64,000 nt of DNA. Source: Heterobilharzia americana (Eukaryota > Platyhelminthes > Trematoda > Strigeidida > Schistosomatidae). The position numbers and the translations under genes are program-made. Shown here piece after piece: positions 49,549 to 61,615 of the stretch; position 1 is the first letter of the stretch; each line of letters begins with the position of its first letter. The stretch spans positions 62,129,160 to 62,193,159 of the forward strand of contig OX104130.1 in the NCBI GenBank assembly GCA_944470555.2, read 5' to 3'. The notes beneath the pieces are model-generated. The model was not told where the DNA came from and searched no databases. It saw nothing but the letters and a program-made list of their open reading frames with translations.

Positions 49549-50134
49549 TATATATTACAGTGTAATTAAATGATGATAGTAAAATTTACTAAAATTTACC
49601 ACATCTGTATAGCATTTGCTTACTGTCAAAAATCATTCAGAGAAGGAAAATGATGTTTCGTTGGCAGTAGAATGTTTAAACTGAGTCATACGTAGAATTT
49701 CCAAGAGACATTAGCATAAAAAATGTAGATACAAAATAATGATTAGAACAACAAGTTACTCCATTAAGATGTAAAAAAAGTCCTCTTAAGTGTAAATCCA
49801 TGTAATTAAGAAAAATTGAAAGTATTTTATAGCTTCGGATACTGTCTGCTAGTTTATTAAAGTACGTCACTCTTCATTAATACACTTTGAAGTGAAAAAT
49901 CTAGCTGGGAGAACAATAAAATATGATTTTATGTCATACATATTTGACACAGCCTCAAAACTACGGGATCTCATCTGTTCATGACTTTAGTTATCTGATT
50001 AGTTTGAAGACTGTTCTACTGACCTTCAGATGAGAACATAGCTGCACTGAATTGTCTTTTGATTAGTCTATCTTCAAGACATACTAAGAATAAATATATG
50101 ACATTCGAAACTAAAGTTTAGTATACTAGGGTTC
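49541..50134. other. Non-RTE spacer inside inverted repeat 3
   Basis: AT-rich sequence of about 590 bases with no retroelement motif. It separates copy G from copy F. Confidence 0.5.
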
Positions 50135-50230
50135 ACTCACGGAAGAGGAAAGTTAATATTAGGCCTAATCATCCTGGAGAGACTGGAAAATGTTCTGCAT
50201 TCAAAATTACGACCGGAACAGGCTGGATAG

Positions 50231-50605
50231 TTGGCTCAGGAAGAACAAATCATGTGGGGATCAAGTTCCATCGCTATCCATTCTCATCATCATAGAACAC
50301 ACCATAGAATGGCAGTCAACTTCTTACCTTTCCTCAACTTCATCGACTTTGTCAAGACCTTCGATAATGTCGATCGAGAAGTAATTCGGCAACTGCTTCA
50401 ACACTACGGTTTAGTGCCACAAACTTTTGTCAACCTCATTCAACAGCTGTATGAAGACACCACATGCCAAGTGATTCACAATGGGAAGCTCACTGATGCT
50501 TTTAAAGTGAAGACAGGAAGTAGTAAGACAAAGTTGCCACCTACTACCACCGATGGTCTTCATGATTACGGTGGAGTGTATCACACAACAAACGGTGAGG
50601 AGTGA
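50231..50605 (+). pseudogene. RTE copy F reverse transcriptase fragment
   Basis: A 124-codon frame with HHRTHHRMAVNFLPFLNFID (first half out of family frame), motif A FIDFVKTFDNVDRE (both Asp kept), VPQTFVNLIQQLYEDTTCQV and IHNGKLTDAFKVKTG. Motif B (GVRQGCLLSP) is lost at a junction where sequence resembling copy D (tagtaagacaaagttgcc) takes over, leading to a stop. Confidence 0.8.
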
Positions 50606-51172
50606 GAAGAAGGGGATACGCTAGACCGGGAAAAGATCCTAGAAGGAGATTTGGATTTCGCCGGTGACTTATGCCTAATGTCACACAAAATTGAAGACCT
50701 ACGGACGAAAACTGACATGTTGACAGAAGAGGCGAGGCAGCGAAGATGGGACTTCTTTCAAGTGAACGTAAAGAAGAAAAAGGTGGTGATGATACACAAC
50801 CAACAACAGTAACATCAACCACAACAAGCACCAATCACCATCGACAGGAGAAACATAAAGGAAGTTGTCTCTTTCACCTGCCCAGCCAAGGCAGAATCGT
50901 TTCAACTACAGGCGCCACAGGCACAGACGAGGACATCAAAACCAGGATCGGAAAGACAGCAAGACAGACGTTCATTAGCCTGAAACCAGTGTGGAGATCT
51001 GGACTCAGCATGAAGTGTGAAAAACATCTGGATTTTCAACACCAACGTCAACTTAATGCTTCAATGCTACTGTACAGAAACTTGCCGTGTTATGAAAAGC
51101 ACCGCCAACAAACTGCAGATATTCATCAACAGCTGCCACCTATGCTGTCTCACTAGATACTGAAGATCATAT

Positions 51173-51513
51173 AGATGGCCAGAATAATAAGAATAAGCAA
51201 CAAGGAATTCTTGCCTACCTACGAACCAACTAAGAACCTATAGGTCAATAAATATGCAGAAGGAAGTGGAGATGGATTGGATTTGGTATACACTGAGAAG
51301 GCCGACTGGGGACATCACGCGCCAGGCCAGTCACTCGAGTGGAACCCAGATGGGAAGCGACGAGTTGGGTGTTCGAGGCTATAATGACATGGTGGAGATG
51401 GTATGAGGAAGAAATGAGAGGTTGTGGGCAGTGGTGGAGCCAAGTTGAAAAGACTGGAGAGAAGCGAGTGAGATGGAGACGTGCTACTGAAGCCCTATGT
51501 TCCATTAGGAACC
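51173..51513 (-). repeat. Perfect inverted repeat 3, right arm
   Basis: Reverse complement of 49200-49540. It covers the C-terminal RT tail of copy F. Confidence 0.92.
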
Positions 51514-51540
51514 CAAGCGACAAATAAATAAAAATAACAA

Positions 51541-52721
51541 ATGTCTCATGTTTTGTCCTGATAACTGAATGACTGATTGACTGACTGACTGACTGACTGA
51601 TGTGAAGGTGTCCTTTGAAATTTCGTCCCTCAGTTCAGTTTCTCTTCTGGGTGTTCAACCTGAACTCTGGTCTATCATCACCAACTTCTGTGGAGGCTTT
51701 CAACTTGATTTGAGAGTCAGGTTTCTTGCACTAGATAGTGAACGAGTGAGTGAGTGAGTGAGTGAGTGGTGTGAACCTACATCCGCCCACCTTCTTCATC
51801 TGATCTGATCTTGTATCCAGTAGACTGTGTCTCCACTTTATTCACATTGAGATGAAGTCGATCTGGTGTTTAGTGTAGTGTGTCCATCTGGTGAATGGTG
51901 AAAGCAACTTGATGTCGTATTGTGAATATCTTTGTGTTCGCACACACTGCCTGACTCCAATCACCAAATCGTTGAACGTGCAGAAGTCTGCAAACACTTC
52001 TCCATTCTCATTCATCATTTCACCGAGTGCCTCTCCACCCATCAACATCATCATTATCATCACCATCATCATCAGTTCTCTTCCTGTGTTTGCCACCTCA
52101 AGTTCAGCATTCATGTCGCCCATTGAGATTTTGATGTGGCCAACTGTGTTATGGTCATGTGGATTACTGATTGCAGTTGTCAGTAGAATTCCTCCTTCTT
52201 CTCTTCATCTGCATTATTTGTAGGTGCGTAGCTTAACGTATCACTGAATGATTGTGGGTTTCCTTCCTCTTCACTTGAATCCATCTTGCTGTCATGATGC
52301 TGTTGTTGGAGGAGGAGATTGGTTTCCACTGCATGAGAGCCTTTGATGTTCTTGGAGACATGATGATAGCCACTTCACAAGTCAGTGTGCTCTATCGTGG
52401 TAGTTGTCTGGGTGACGATATCGGAGTAGATTATTGACTGTGTAGTTGACAGTTTGGAGAGTCGACTTGCATTGCATCTGCAGATTCCTCTCAGATTCCT
52501 ATCACTTATATGATATATATTTTCTCATTTGTTTTGGAATTTGGGCATCCTTGGTATGTTGAAACATAGTGTGGATATTCCATGTCGCTATGTTTATTTT
52601 TGCTTTCGTCGAGAGAGAGAGAGAGAGAGGAGACACATCGGTGAATTTGTTTCATGAAGGCTTTTACTAACTGGCGTCACTTTTTTTCACCAATTGAAGG
52701 AAGGATTATGTTTGTTTTCAT
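51541..52721 (-). mobile_element. RTE-type retrotransposon, 5' half only, copy E
   Basis: The minus strand holds part of the 5' UTR (starting with the complement of aatgaaaac at about 52721), the GA tract (about 52610-52629), the mutated endonuclease start with the shared stop, and the frame 51842-52123: MGDMNAELEVANTGREL, an interrupted Met run MMMVMIMMMLM, GGEALGEMMNENGEVFADFC. It stops abruptly at 51541 in the linker (gactgactgactgactgatg repeats) and has no 3' end. Its 5' end sits in PLE 2, so it inserted after that PLE. Confidence 0.86.
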
Positions 52722-52726
52722 TGCTT

Positions 52727-53700
52727 ATAATATCGCACGATATGGCATGCATATTTTTGGTACAAGACTAAAACTTTGTAAAGCCATATTTTCCCAACTA
52801 ACCATATATATATCTACTACAATTAGGGATGTTGGCGATCCCATTGCTACTCCTTCTGTTTTTTTTATACATTTTGTCCTGAAACTTGAAGACTTTAGAG
52901 GTTATGCACAACTGTACCCCTAATATGACCTCATCAACCGATGTCCTAGTTCTGTGAGTAAGTTCTGAGTCAATATTTAGTTGACTTCTGACTTTTTTCA
53001 GTGCCATATTGATTAGTATTTTAGTAAAAAGACTTGTTACATCGAAGCTAACCATTTTTTCTTCCTTTACTATATGTAGATCATTAAGCTTTAGTTTTAA
53101 CTGCAAAGAGTTTACCAGTCTGGAATAGGACAATATCGATGCTTAGTACTTTGCTAGTTCATACGTTGGGATATTTCTGAAGTCAACTATTGGTCTCATG
53201 GGATAACTTGGTATATGAACCGTGACAGTGCCATCAATTCTGCTAGGGTTATTAGTTTTGGGTACTAAATTAAACCAATTAGATTCACCTAGAGATGGCT
53301 TTAGTCGGTGTATCAGATAGTTGTAGATTTCTGAATTTTATTCATGATCGTGTTTAAAGGCTTCTTGATTTCTTCATATGGTCCTGTTTAGATATGTTCG
53401 TCAATTTTATTGAAGTAATCCAATTTTCTCATAACTACTGTTGAATTGCCTTTATCAGACTTGAAAATTACTATATTATTGTCATTCCATAGGTTATTCA
53501 AAGCTGAATTTTCAAGTTTTGTTAAGTTTTGCTGTCTTTTCAGTGTTAACGCACACTGTGCTCTAACCTGTTCAGCAGTTGCTGCATTCACCAAGCTTAA
53601 CGTTACTTCTATGCTAAGTATGACATCTTTTGGTTTTAGATAACCAGTTGTCACTTTAAAGTTTAGTCTTTTTTTGATTACTTTCATCTCAGCTGAGCTT
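52727..53700 (-). mobile_element. Penelope-like element 2, RT portion
   Basis: A PLE of a different subfamily from PLE 1. Minus strand order: KRLNFKVTTGYLKPKDV; QNLTKLENSALNNLWND; IVIFKSDKGNSTVVMRKLDY (53388-53687 frame); then, across frameshifts, YPMRPIVDFRNIPTYELAKY (about 53140-53200); MVSFDVTSLFTKILINMALK (motif A, Asp kept); KFQDKMYKK; and VAMGSPTSLIVVDIYM (about 52790-52840). It is cut off after motif B by RTE copy E, so the YxDD box, the connector and any nuclease are missing. Stops and frameshifts separate the blocks. Confidence 0.85.
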
Positions 53701-54287
53701 TAGGGTCTCGAAGAGAAACTGTGTGAATGGCAAAACTACACGAAGTAACAAGAAGTTAATTGACAGCTTTAGAATGGAATTAGCAAATATTTGTTTGTCT
53801 AAAAGACCCCTGATTCAATCAAAAAACAATCTTGGTTTTTCAAAAAATTTATTTTCATTTCCGAAGATCGCTGAGATTTAAATATTACGTGTACACTTTT
53901 GATTATGAGTTAGTTATCTTTGGGGAAACTGGATGATTCTTCAATTTGTCTTATTGGAAAGAATTATCATGCAGCTACTTTTAGATTCTGTTCCAACCTA
54001 ATGTATACATTCTATAATCGTGTTGAAAAAGTCTTACAACTTGGACTTAACTACCTGAGGATGTATATATAAAATTGAATCAGGTGTTCGTTAGAAGTAT
54101 AATTAATAAATATATTGAGATTACTTTTGAGGTTAATGTAAGAGCGAAACTTGAGCACTGTGGTTGAAAGGAATTGCATATGAAATTGTTTATCTGATAT
54201 AGAGAACAGAGATTCATTTACTGAGTGACTTTTCCAGCAGAGTGTGTTATTCACAAGTACATCACTTTCAAGCTTCCTTTATGTAGT
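53701..54287. other. Unassigned flank of PLE 2
   Basis: AT-rich. It could be the PLE 2 5' region, but no motif supports this. Confidence 0.4.
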
Positions 54288-54415
54288 CCCACAGATCTTG
54301 AAGCGAGCCTTGGTGGAAACAACATCACTCACTGGGTTGCAGGTAGATCCAGCTGACGAGTCCCAAATAGGACGAAACGTGCATCCTGGATTCCTATGCT
54401 AGTCACCAAGATAAA
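54288..54415 (+). repeat. HHR-bearing SINE (Sm-alpha type), best ribozyme copy
   Basis: Plus-strand copy truncated in the tRNA-like head (only cttgaagcgagccttggtgg remains of the box B region), followed by a well preserved ribozyme region. Confidence 0.72.
54341..54396 (+). ncRNA. Hammerhead ribozyme, type I, core intact
   Basis: Stem I atccag/ctggat (54347-54352 with 54386-54391) is fully paired. Core CTGACGA is at 54353-54359, stem II gtcc/ggac (54360-54363 with 54370-54373) is perfect, and GAAA is at 54374-54377. A very short stem III follows and the site is ATC, which satisfies the NUH rule, with predicted cleavage after 54385. The one defect is a C-A mismatch in the second stem III pair. 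The outer stem I gca/tgc keeps the bulged stem I of the known schistosome ribozyme. Likely competent or slightly impaired. Confidence 0.75.
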
Positions 54416-56309
54416 TCTAACATCTTCGTAACTTTCATTTGAATGGGGCAAGATTTCTGAAATATCCGCAATATGTGGTGACTGATTCCCGTTACACGTA
54501 TGGGATGTTGATTCAGTGGAGAAAGATTTTGTAGACAATTTCTCCTTCCACCTAGTTATATTGTGTTTTAAAACTGTCACACCACAGTGTGGTTATGGAT
54601 CAGCACGTCGACTAATTTAACCCATATACTTGACCTCATGATCGTTACAATGTATTTGATAGACTAAGTCATTTTGTTCGATTGGCTGTACTGGACCTTT
54701 TAGACTTTATGGCCTACATATCCTGATAATCTCCTTATTAAACGCTAGACAGTAGTGATTAAGTGGTAATTTCTTTTCAGTATGTTCCAGTTCTTTCTTT
54801 CAATTAATTCGACGATTCACGAAGCCTAGTTTGACAGGTATACTGTGAGACGATGTGAAATCCAAGTATCTACTGGAGTATTTTGGTTTATTGTGAACAT
54901 TAGTATCCAAATTACTAAACATTGCAGGCGCTTGAAAACTTTTACTACCATTAAAGTGAAAGAATGAAGAACCGTTGAACTAGGTGAAGTTTGAAAGTTT
55001 ATGATTATAAGTAATAAATTCTAATAGAAACACCTCTGTGTACTATATCAAATAAAAAATGTATTCTGGTATTTTGAGATGACCTTGAAGTACATAAACA
55101 GAAGAATATCTTCATGGTAATCAACCTATTTCTTTATAAACCACCTATCTTTCAGGTAGTCTCATTAACTATGTCAGTCGAGGAAAACCGATCAACGAAT
55201 TACTTAAGACCATGATATTGAATCTTTCTGTTACTTTTTATCAGAGATTTCACGTAAATTAAGAATACCCTTAAAAACAGTACTGAAATATCAGGCTACA
55301 TTACATGGGGAGTTTCGTCGGTGGATTTATTAGTGGTATTACCGCCTTCAGGTTTAAGACCGAAATATATGTTTCTGTCATGTTAGAAAATCTCTTTCAA
55401 GGGAAATGTTATTTACCTTTATTTTGACGACATGTACTTTAAATTGAACAGGAGTTATTGGGATATACAGTTGTTTGAGGCTTACTGTGATACTTCAGAT
55501 GGAATAACCTTCAAAAGCTGATGAGCCGCTTTTTTCGAGTACTCGAAGAATTGGACAGTCTGTTTTGTATGAAAGTAGTTGTATGCAACGTTCTGTAACC
55601 AAAAGATACGCCTTCAGTCTTAAGCTTGCTTTCACTTATTTTGCAAGTTTTAACTGTACACATGACACAGACTGTAAGGTGTTTTCCTGTCTGTTTAAAT
55701 TAATTGAGTTATGTCCAGACCTACTGTTGATCAGTACTGAATGATAGTTGGTTGAATACAGATAAGACGTAATGTTTCATCTATTTAAAGGTAATTCTGC
55801 ATTTTATTACTATCACTGGTATTAACTGACCTTCTGGGACAACAAAGAATGATACGGCAAGGAATTAACTTTATATGCTATACTCAGGTACAGTGTAACG
55901 GAAGTGAGAAGAGAAAAAGTACAAAAAAGAAGTTGGAAAAGTCAGCGAAATAAATTAAGAAAAATTATGAAATTACTAGGAATATATGATATTGGGAGGT
56001 CTTGTATAAAGCTAAGAAGTGAAAGCGGTTGAAATTGTGATATCAGTTTACAAACATATGACCATATTGGTTTCCAACAATCGTTCTTTGTGATGTTGAA
56101 GATCACAGTAAGAAAATATAGACTAAGTCACATGGTCTAAATACACTGTTGTAGTTTGATATAACCGTTTTGGGGTTTTCTGTGTCACATTTTTTTTAAT
56201 ATACCACTGGTGATACGGCTTAATAAAACCGTAAACTGATCTACTTTCGCCAGATAAATACCACATTTCTAGCCTAAGGGCAGATCATTTAGGGACAATT
56301 AGGCTTCAA
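54416..56309. other. No recognisable feature
   Basis: About 1.9 kb of AT-rich sequence without coding or repeat signals I can name. Confidence 0.5.
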
Positions 56310-56752
56310 ATTATTTCCAACAAACTACAGACATTAATCAACAACTGCCTCCTACGCTGGCTCGTTACTGAAGCTCAGATGGCCAGAATAGTAAGAATAA
56401 GCAAGGAGAAACTCTGGCGATGAACCAACGAAGCAAGAAGCTATCGTTGAACAAATATGCAGTTGAAAGAAGTGGAGATGGATTGGGCATACACTGAGAA
56501 GACCATTCAGGGACATCACGCGCCAGGCCAGGCCCTGGAGTGGAACCCAGATGGGAAGCAACGAGTTGGTTGTCCGAGGTGGGGGTGACATGGAGGAGAT
56601 GGTGTGTGAGGAAGAAATGAGAGGTTGTGGGCAGTCGTGGAGCCTGGTTCAAAAGATTCCAAAGAAGAGAGTGGAATGAAGACGTACTACTGAAACCCCA
56701 TGTTCCGTTAGGAACCCAAGCGACAAATAATAGTAGTAATGATAATAATAAT
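56310..56752 (+). mobile_element. RTE 3'-end fragment, copy L
   Basis: About 440 bases from the thumb (tttccaacaaactacagacattaatcaac) through the C-terminal domain to ccaagcgacaaataatagtag with an (ATA)n tail. 5'-truncated. No convincing target duplication (aggct only). Confidence 0.83.
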
Positions 56753-58599
56753 AAAGGCTGTGAATGGAAAATTAACCAGATATATACGATCTAATGTGAG
56801 ACAATTTCAGTGGCAACTGCAAAGAGTAAAAATTTCATCATGGTCAAAACAACATACATTGGGAAGTGAGTAACCAGACCTTAGTATTTGTAATGAAATT
56901 TTCATGAAGATTGGCTTATTTGTATAAGTGAAGTGATCGAGTGATTAGTCACTTGACGCTAGCACACATAGTCTCTGGTTCATAAGTCTACAGTTATTGA
57001 GTGCCAAAATTCCTTGTAAACGTTCTTAGAGATTAAGAAAACTATTTGTAGTACTGGAAGATGACCTGAGTGATTTAGCGTCCTTTCAGTTAGACGATTT
57101 AATCACGAACCTTTCTCTGTTCCTCTAGGCAATATTAGTACTAACTTTAGTATGAAATGGAATACGGTCAGCAAGTGATTAGCTTATCTTGAATAAATGA
57201 TATGTGATTAGTTGTTTTTAGCGGTTGTAATGAATTATGTGAATCACATATATGTTCCTATTGGTCGTTTCTATAGCCAAACTTATGGTTTCCAGGTTAT
57301 TATTTCTCTTATTAGTTAATAGACTGAGTCTATACATATTCACCTGCTGAGTGGCCTGATTGCCAAGCTGCTCGAAATTCCCTAGCAATCGTCTTACTAC
57401 GAAAATTCTACATTTCGAAAATCCGTTTCACGTCCACAGTTGTTCAAATACTTTGATATGTTGAGAGATTTGATCACTCAACGATATTCATGCAGATAAA
57501 ATAGGAGGGAGAGATAACTTTGCTGAATGTAGTATTCACTGGACTTTCAGAAGTTTATTCTGCTAAGAAAATTTTCTTTTCGCAGAATCATTTTCAGTAG
57601 TTCTACGCAAGTATTTATAATTTCGATGAGAATATACCACCAGTGATGGCTAAAGAGTCAACACGAGGTCATGAAAAATTGTTCCTATGATAACGAAGTA
57701 ATGACTAAAAGGCCAATTCAAAGTCTGTTTGTAGAATGTATCAAAAATTGTTCTTAGAATTATAAAGTGATTGTGCAACAACCTGGAAAGTAACAGAATG
57801 GGTAAGAAAGGTGAAACATACTGAAATTAACAATTATAGAGTGAGGGAAGTGGATGAAAACAGTAATATCGATGAACAGTATGAAAGAATTTTTCGAAAG
57901 ATAATGAACAGAGTAAAATAAGAGACCACTTCTGAACTGATGATTCGCCAAGGCTGTGTTCAGTTGAAAAGTCTACACTTCCTTCGAAACGTTTGATTTG
58001 ACTGCCTAAGGGTTATGATGGAAATTTATAGTGCAGCAGAATGACCAGAGTTAAGTGTTCAAGAATCGTCTTTTATTAATTTATGACCAAGTTGTACTAT
58101 TCCCATGGTTTATTCTGCTACAACCTTGTTTACTTTAAGTAGTATGACTTGAAGAGAATAAGTGTTTTCGCTAGTTAAGCTGAATCAAAACAACCTTAGT
58201 ATTACTTCCATGGTCGCGATTGAATTATCCAGCTAACAGAATCTGAAGATACCAGTAACATTTATGGGCTTTTATTCACAATATTTAAAAGACAGCACAT
58301 TTCATATGAAGCAGTGTGACCATCTAAGCCTTATTGTCAATCAGCTGAGCTGGAAATTCGATCACTAAGCCAAGTGATATAACACTACGTTGTACTGTAT
58401 TTTGATTTTGGACGTTAGGAGCCAATTTTCACAAAGGTCTGCTGAGTTTGTCACCGTCTTATTCTATTCGAACAATGAAATCTCCATCCTCTTAATGAGT
58501 TGCGGGTTTCTGGAGCGAAAGACCAGTCAACATCAATTATAAATAAACCATGTATGAAATGAACTTATTCTTTATTGTATTTTGAGGCTAATTAGGATT
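56753..58599. other. No recognisable feature
   Basis: About 1.8 kb of AT-rich spacer. Confidence 0.5.
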
Positions 58600-58740
58600 T
58601 CATTTTTAAGGTAGTATTCATCACCGGCTCACAGTAGGAGGAGAGCCATTGGAAATATGGGAGGGCCGGATAGGAGTTTTGTCCCTGTAAGTGATTTCTC
58701 AGGAGTACACGCCCACAACCTCACCATGGACCCAATTCAT
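58600..58740 (-). repeat. HHR-bearing SINE, stem I variant, decayed
   Basis: Minus-strand tail (complement of ggtagtattcatcaccggctc) and a broken ribozyme region (CTGAGAA core). A second tail-only fragment of the same family lies at about 58990-59045. Confidence 0.5.
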
Positions 58741-60020
58741 GGCCTTCAGAATTCACAAAGAACGCATTAATCATTTAGTTAGTGCACTGAAGTTTAATGG
58801 TCCGCTATTTCCTCCCTATGTCAATTCGCCATACAGCGTGACTATCCACCAAAATCTTCATTTGAGACCCGATTCACTTTCGAGTGGTTGACGCCATAAA
58901 TCGTAGCTTCTCTTTAGAAATTCGGAATGTAACTCCCGAAGGATGTCACTAATGAGCACTGCACAGCATTATGCCTTGAGGCTGATGAGTATTTTATTTT
59001 TAAGGTAGTATTCATCACGGGCTGACATCAGTCGACTACGGATAATGTGAAAAATATTTTCACTGTAATTTTAAAAAATATATATTATTCATTAAATTCA
59101 AGACAATAAAATTTTGTACACAGATGGTATAGATAAATTATATACTCATTGAAATAAGTAAATGAAAATTTGAGAAATGAAGTATTTTCTTGTTTTCATG
59201 AATCAAAAAAGGTAATTCATAATTGGGTGGGAGAATCGATTCTGTACTTTGAAAGCAGTATGTAGTAGGGTGAAATGTATAAATCTGTATAAATCTTGTC
59301 CACTTCGTACAAAAAGAAGGAAATTAAAATCTTCAAAGTTTATAGCAGGAACAGAAATCTTTTTAGTATATTAGATTGGAACACAAAAGTGTTCATGTAT
59401 ACAAATATACTAATTTGTAGGCTTACAAATGAGTAAATTACCCGTTATACACTAAATGTATCCATCATATGAAAAGGAGGTAATAATTCTGCATACGATG
59501 ATTAACTCTTTTTTTCATAGTTTTAGTCTCCTAAATCCTTATAAGTCCTTGAAAACATAAGAATGTGTATATATATCTATACATGATGTAGTTCTGAAGT
59601 TAACTTTATTGAAACGTGGATTTGATAGACGTCGTTTGCAGTTCACACGATTCATACCTTTTATATGAAACAGAAAAAAATAAACAAAGGATTATTATAA
59701 CTTGTTCTTAGTTTGTGATGATTTCCAGGCGGTTTGAGGAGAATACTTGACATAATAATAATAATATTTCAATTTCAATCCACTTTCATAACAAAAGATA
59801 AAGACCTATGGATTTCTTTGTGTGTTATAGCGTTTGTATTGTTAAATATAAATTCCAACAGTGAACAAGATGTAGTAATCGCATTTCAGTATAATTCAGA
59901 ATCATAGTTTATGTTTATAAGACTTTTAGTTCATGGTGAGAACTGCACATCTAACTCGAAAACAAACTGTAGGATTAGTATAAAGCTTCAGTTAGTATTA
60001 AAATTATTGATAAATATTTT
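58741..60020. other. No recognisable gene; SINE tail fragment near 58990-59045
   Basis: AT-rich sequence apart from the short SINE tail (ttaaggtagtattcatcacg). Confidence 0.45.
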
Positions 60021-60267
60021 ATTTAGAAGTAGTATTCATCATGGACTGACATCAGTTGAGAAACCATTGAAAATCTGGGAGCACTGGACAGCTGTCTGGT
60101 TAACGTGTTTGCTGTGAAACCTGAAAGTCCTGAGTTTGATCCCTAGTCGGGTCGTGGGTGCGTACTGCTGAGGAGTCCCATATTAGGACGAAGCAGCTGT
60201 CCAGTGCTCCCAGATTTTCAATGGTTTCTCACTGATGTCAGTCCATGATGAATGCTACTTCTAAATT
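60021..60267. repeat. Inverted SINE dimer forming a long hairpin
   Basis: Arms 60021-60095 and 60193-60267 are complementary over about 75 bases with one mismatch and one indel; the loop is about 97 bases. The left arm is the minus-strand ribozyme-flank and tail. The loop and right arm form a complete plus-strand copy with tRNA-like box B (gagtttgatcccta). Confidence 0.8.
60162..60207 (+). ncRNA. Hammerhead ribozyme, stem I variant, core nearly intact
   Basis: Stem I cgtactg/cagtgc pairs with one wobble. CTGAGGA is at 60168-60174, stem II gtcc/ggac is perfect, GAA is followed by G (the usual A15.1 is G, leaving a G-U pair with U16.1), stem III is c-g, and the site is GTC with predicted cleavage after 60201. 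Reduced activity is likely. The 3' strand also lies in the right arm of the long hairpin, which would compete with ribozyme folding. Confidence 0.62.
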
Positions 60268-61615
60268 AAAAAATCCCCATTCATCTCAAAAATGTTTTAT
60301 TGTATGGATTGTAGGATGTTAACAAAGACGTCAGTCGATCCAGTTCCTGAAGGATCATAAAAATCCAGTCAGATACATTTATTTATGATCTTTACTTAAA
60401 CCTTGAAAAGCATACTACTGTAAGCTGATTTGTTTCCAACCTGCTGAAATCCTTCTTATGTTTATTTTAATCCTCACCTGCTGCATATTCGTAAATCCTT
60501 ACAGATGTCTTCTGTATGTTAATCTGTCTCATTGTCTATCTTCAATATCACAACTTTTACTTTTTAATAAATTAGTCTTCAACAGTGTAAGCTGTTATAC
60601 TCACTGAGATCACTTGTATTCCAAAGGAATTTTATCGAGGATCATGAATAACTAAAGGATTAACAATGCGGTCTACTCTTAAGTTTTGTTATCAAACTTA
60701 CAAATTAATCCATCACTACATTTATTAAAATTATTTAAACAGGCAGAACCTAGTAATACTCCCAAAATAATACATACTCTAATGAAACGAGTAGCAACAG
60801 TAGACTGTCAAAAACTAAGCTTTTTTATTTTCTGAGGAAACATTGGGAGTCTGTTGACAGTATTCTTGGACACACTGATAGCATGCTCCTACAGTGTAGT
60901 TAGTTAGTCTTTTGTTAAATATTTATAAGTATGGAACTTCATAGTTTCCCTACTTGTTGTTCAGTAGAAGAAGTAAGTTTTCTTCCCTAGGTTCAAATAT
61001 GCCAGGGAATAGATTGATTACAGAATCTTACTTGTTACAACTCTATTCATGGGTTAAAACATCAGCCAGTCTACTGTACGACAAAAAGTCTGTGAAACAT
61101 AAATGTTCAGCTTGAGGGTTATTTAAAAATTGCACACATTTTTCATCCTCAAGTGGTTTTTTAAATGATCCAAATGGGGCATCAACAGGGTTTCCGTCAG
61201 AAATCAACCATCCGAAAACAGGTGTCACGAAATGGTTATGAAGTGATCTAATCTGCTAATGAACAGTATAAGTAGTTGGAAACAACTCACATTAATCTGT
61301 ATATTTCGCTAGTTGGATCAGAGCCATCTAAAAAAGGAACAACTACTTCATTTGTTAGGGGCAAAGGTTTCAGAAATGTTTCCGGGCAAATTCAATCCAC
61401 AGAAACAAATCAGTCAACTGCATACTGAATGAATAATGAAATCCATTCCAGATAGTCTCAGAGATTATGAAGAATATTTGTCGCTGAGGAGGATGACTTC
61501 AGCAGTTTTGCGTCCTTTAAAATGAACGCTTCAGTCACGAATGTTTGGGCGTTTATTCCTCTGTTGCTAGATAATATAATCAGAAAATAAAAAAGTGGTT
61601 CTTAATCCTTTATCA
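60268..61615. other. No recognisable feature
   Basis: AT-rich. The 61-codon minus frame at 61043-61228 (FGWLISDGNPVDAPFGSFKK) has no family I recognise. Confidence 0.45.

Larger units (their letters stand above)
50135..51535 (+). mobile_element. RTE-type retrotransposon, 5'-truncated copy F
   Basis: Starts in the RT fingers (taggcctaatcatcctggagagactgg) and runs through motif A (LNFIDFVKTFDNVDREVIRQ, 50334-50393), the QLYEDTTCQVIHNGKL segment, a GDLDFAGDL motif C remnant (50648-50672, one Asp changed to Gly), the thumb and the C-terminal domain, ending in caaataaataaaaat at about 51535. Frameshifts are present. The CCAG tract is absent (cgctagaccggg). Its 3' end forms an inverted repeat with copy G and directly abuts the broken end of copy E. 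Confidence 0.86.

Noticed and set aside
50135..52721. Twin-priming inversion joining copies F and E
   Set aside because: Twin priming places the inverted 5' part upstream of the forward 3' part; here the inverted 5' part lies beyond F's 3' tail, so the order is wrong.
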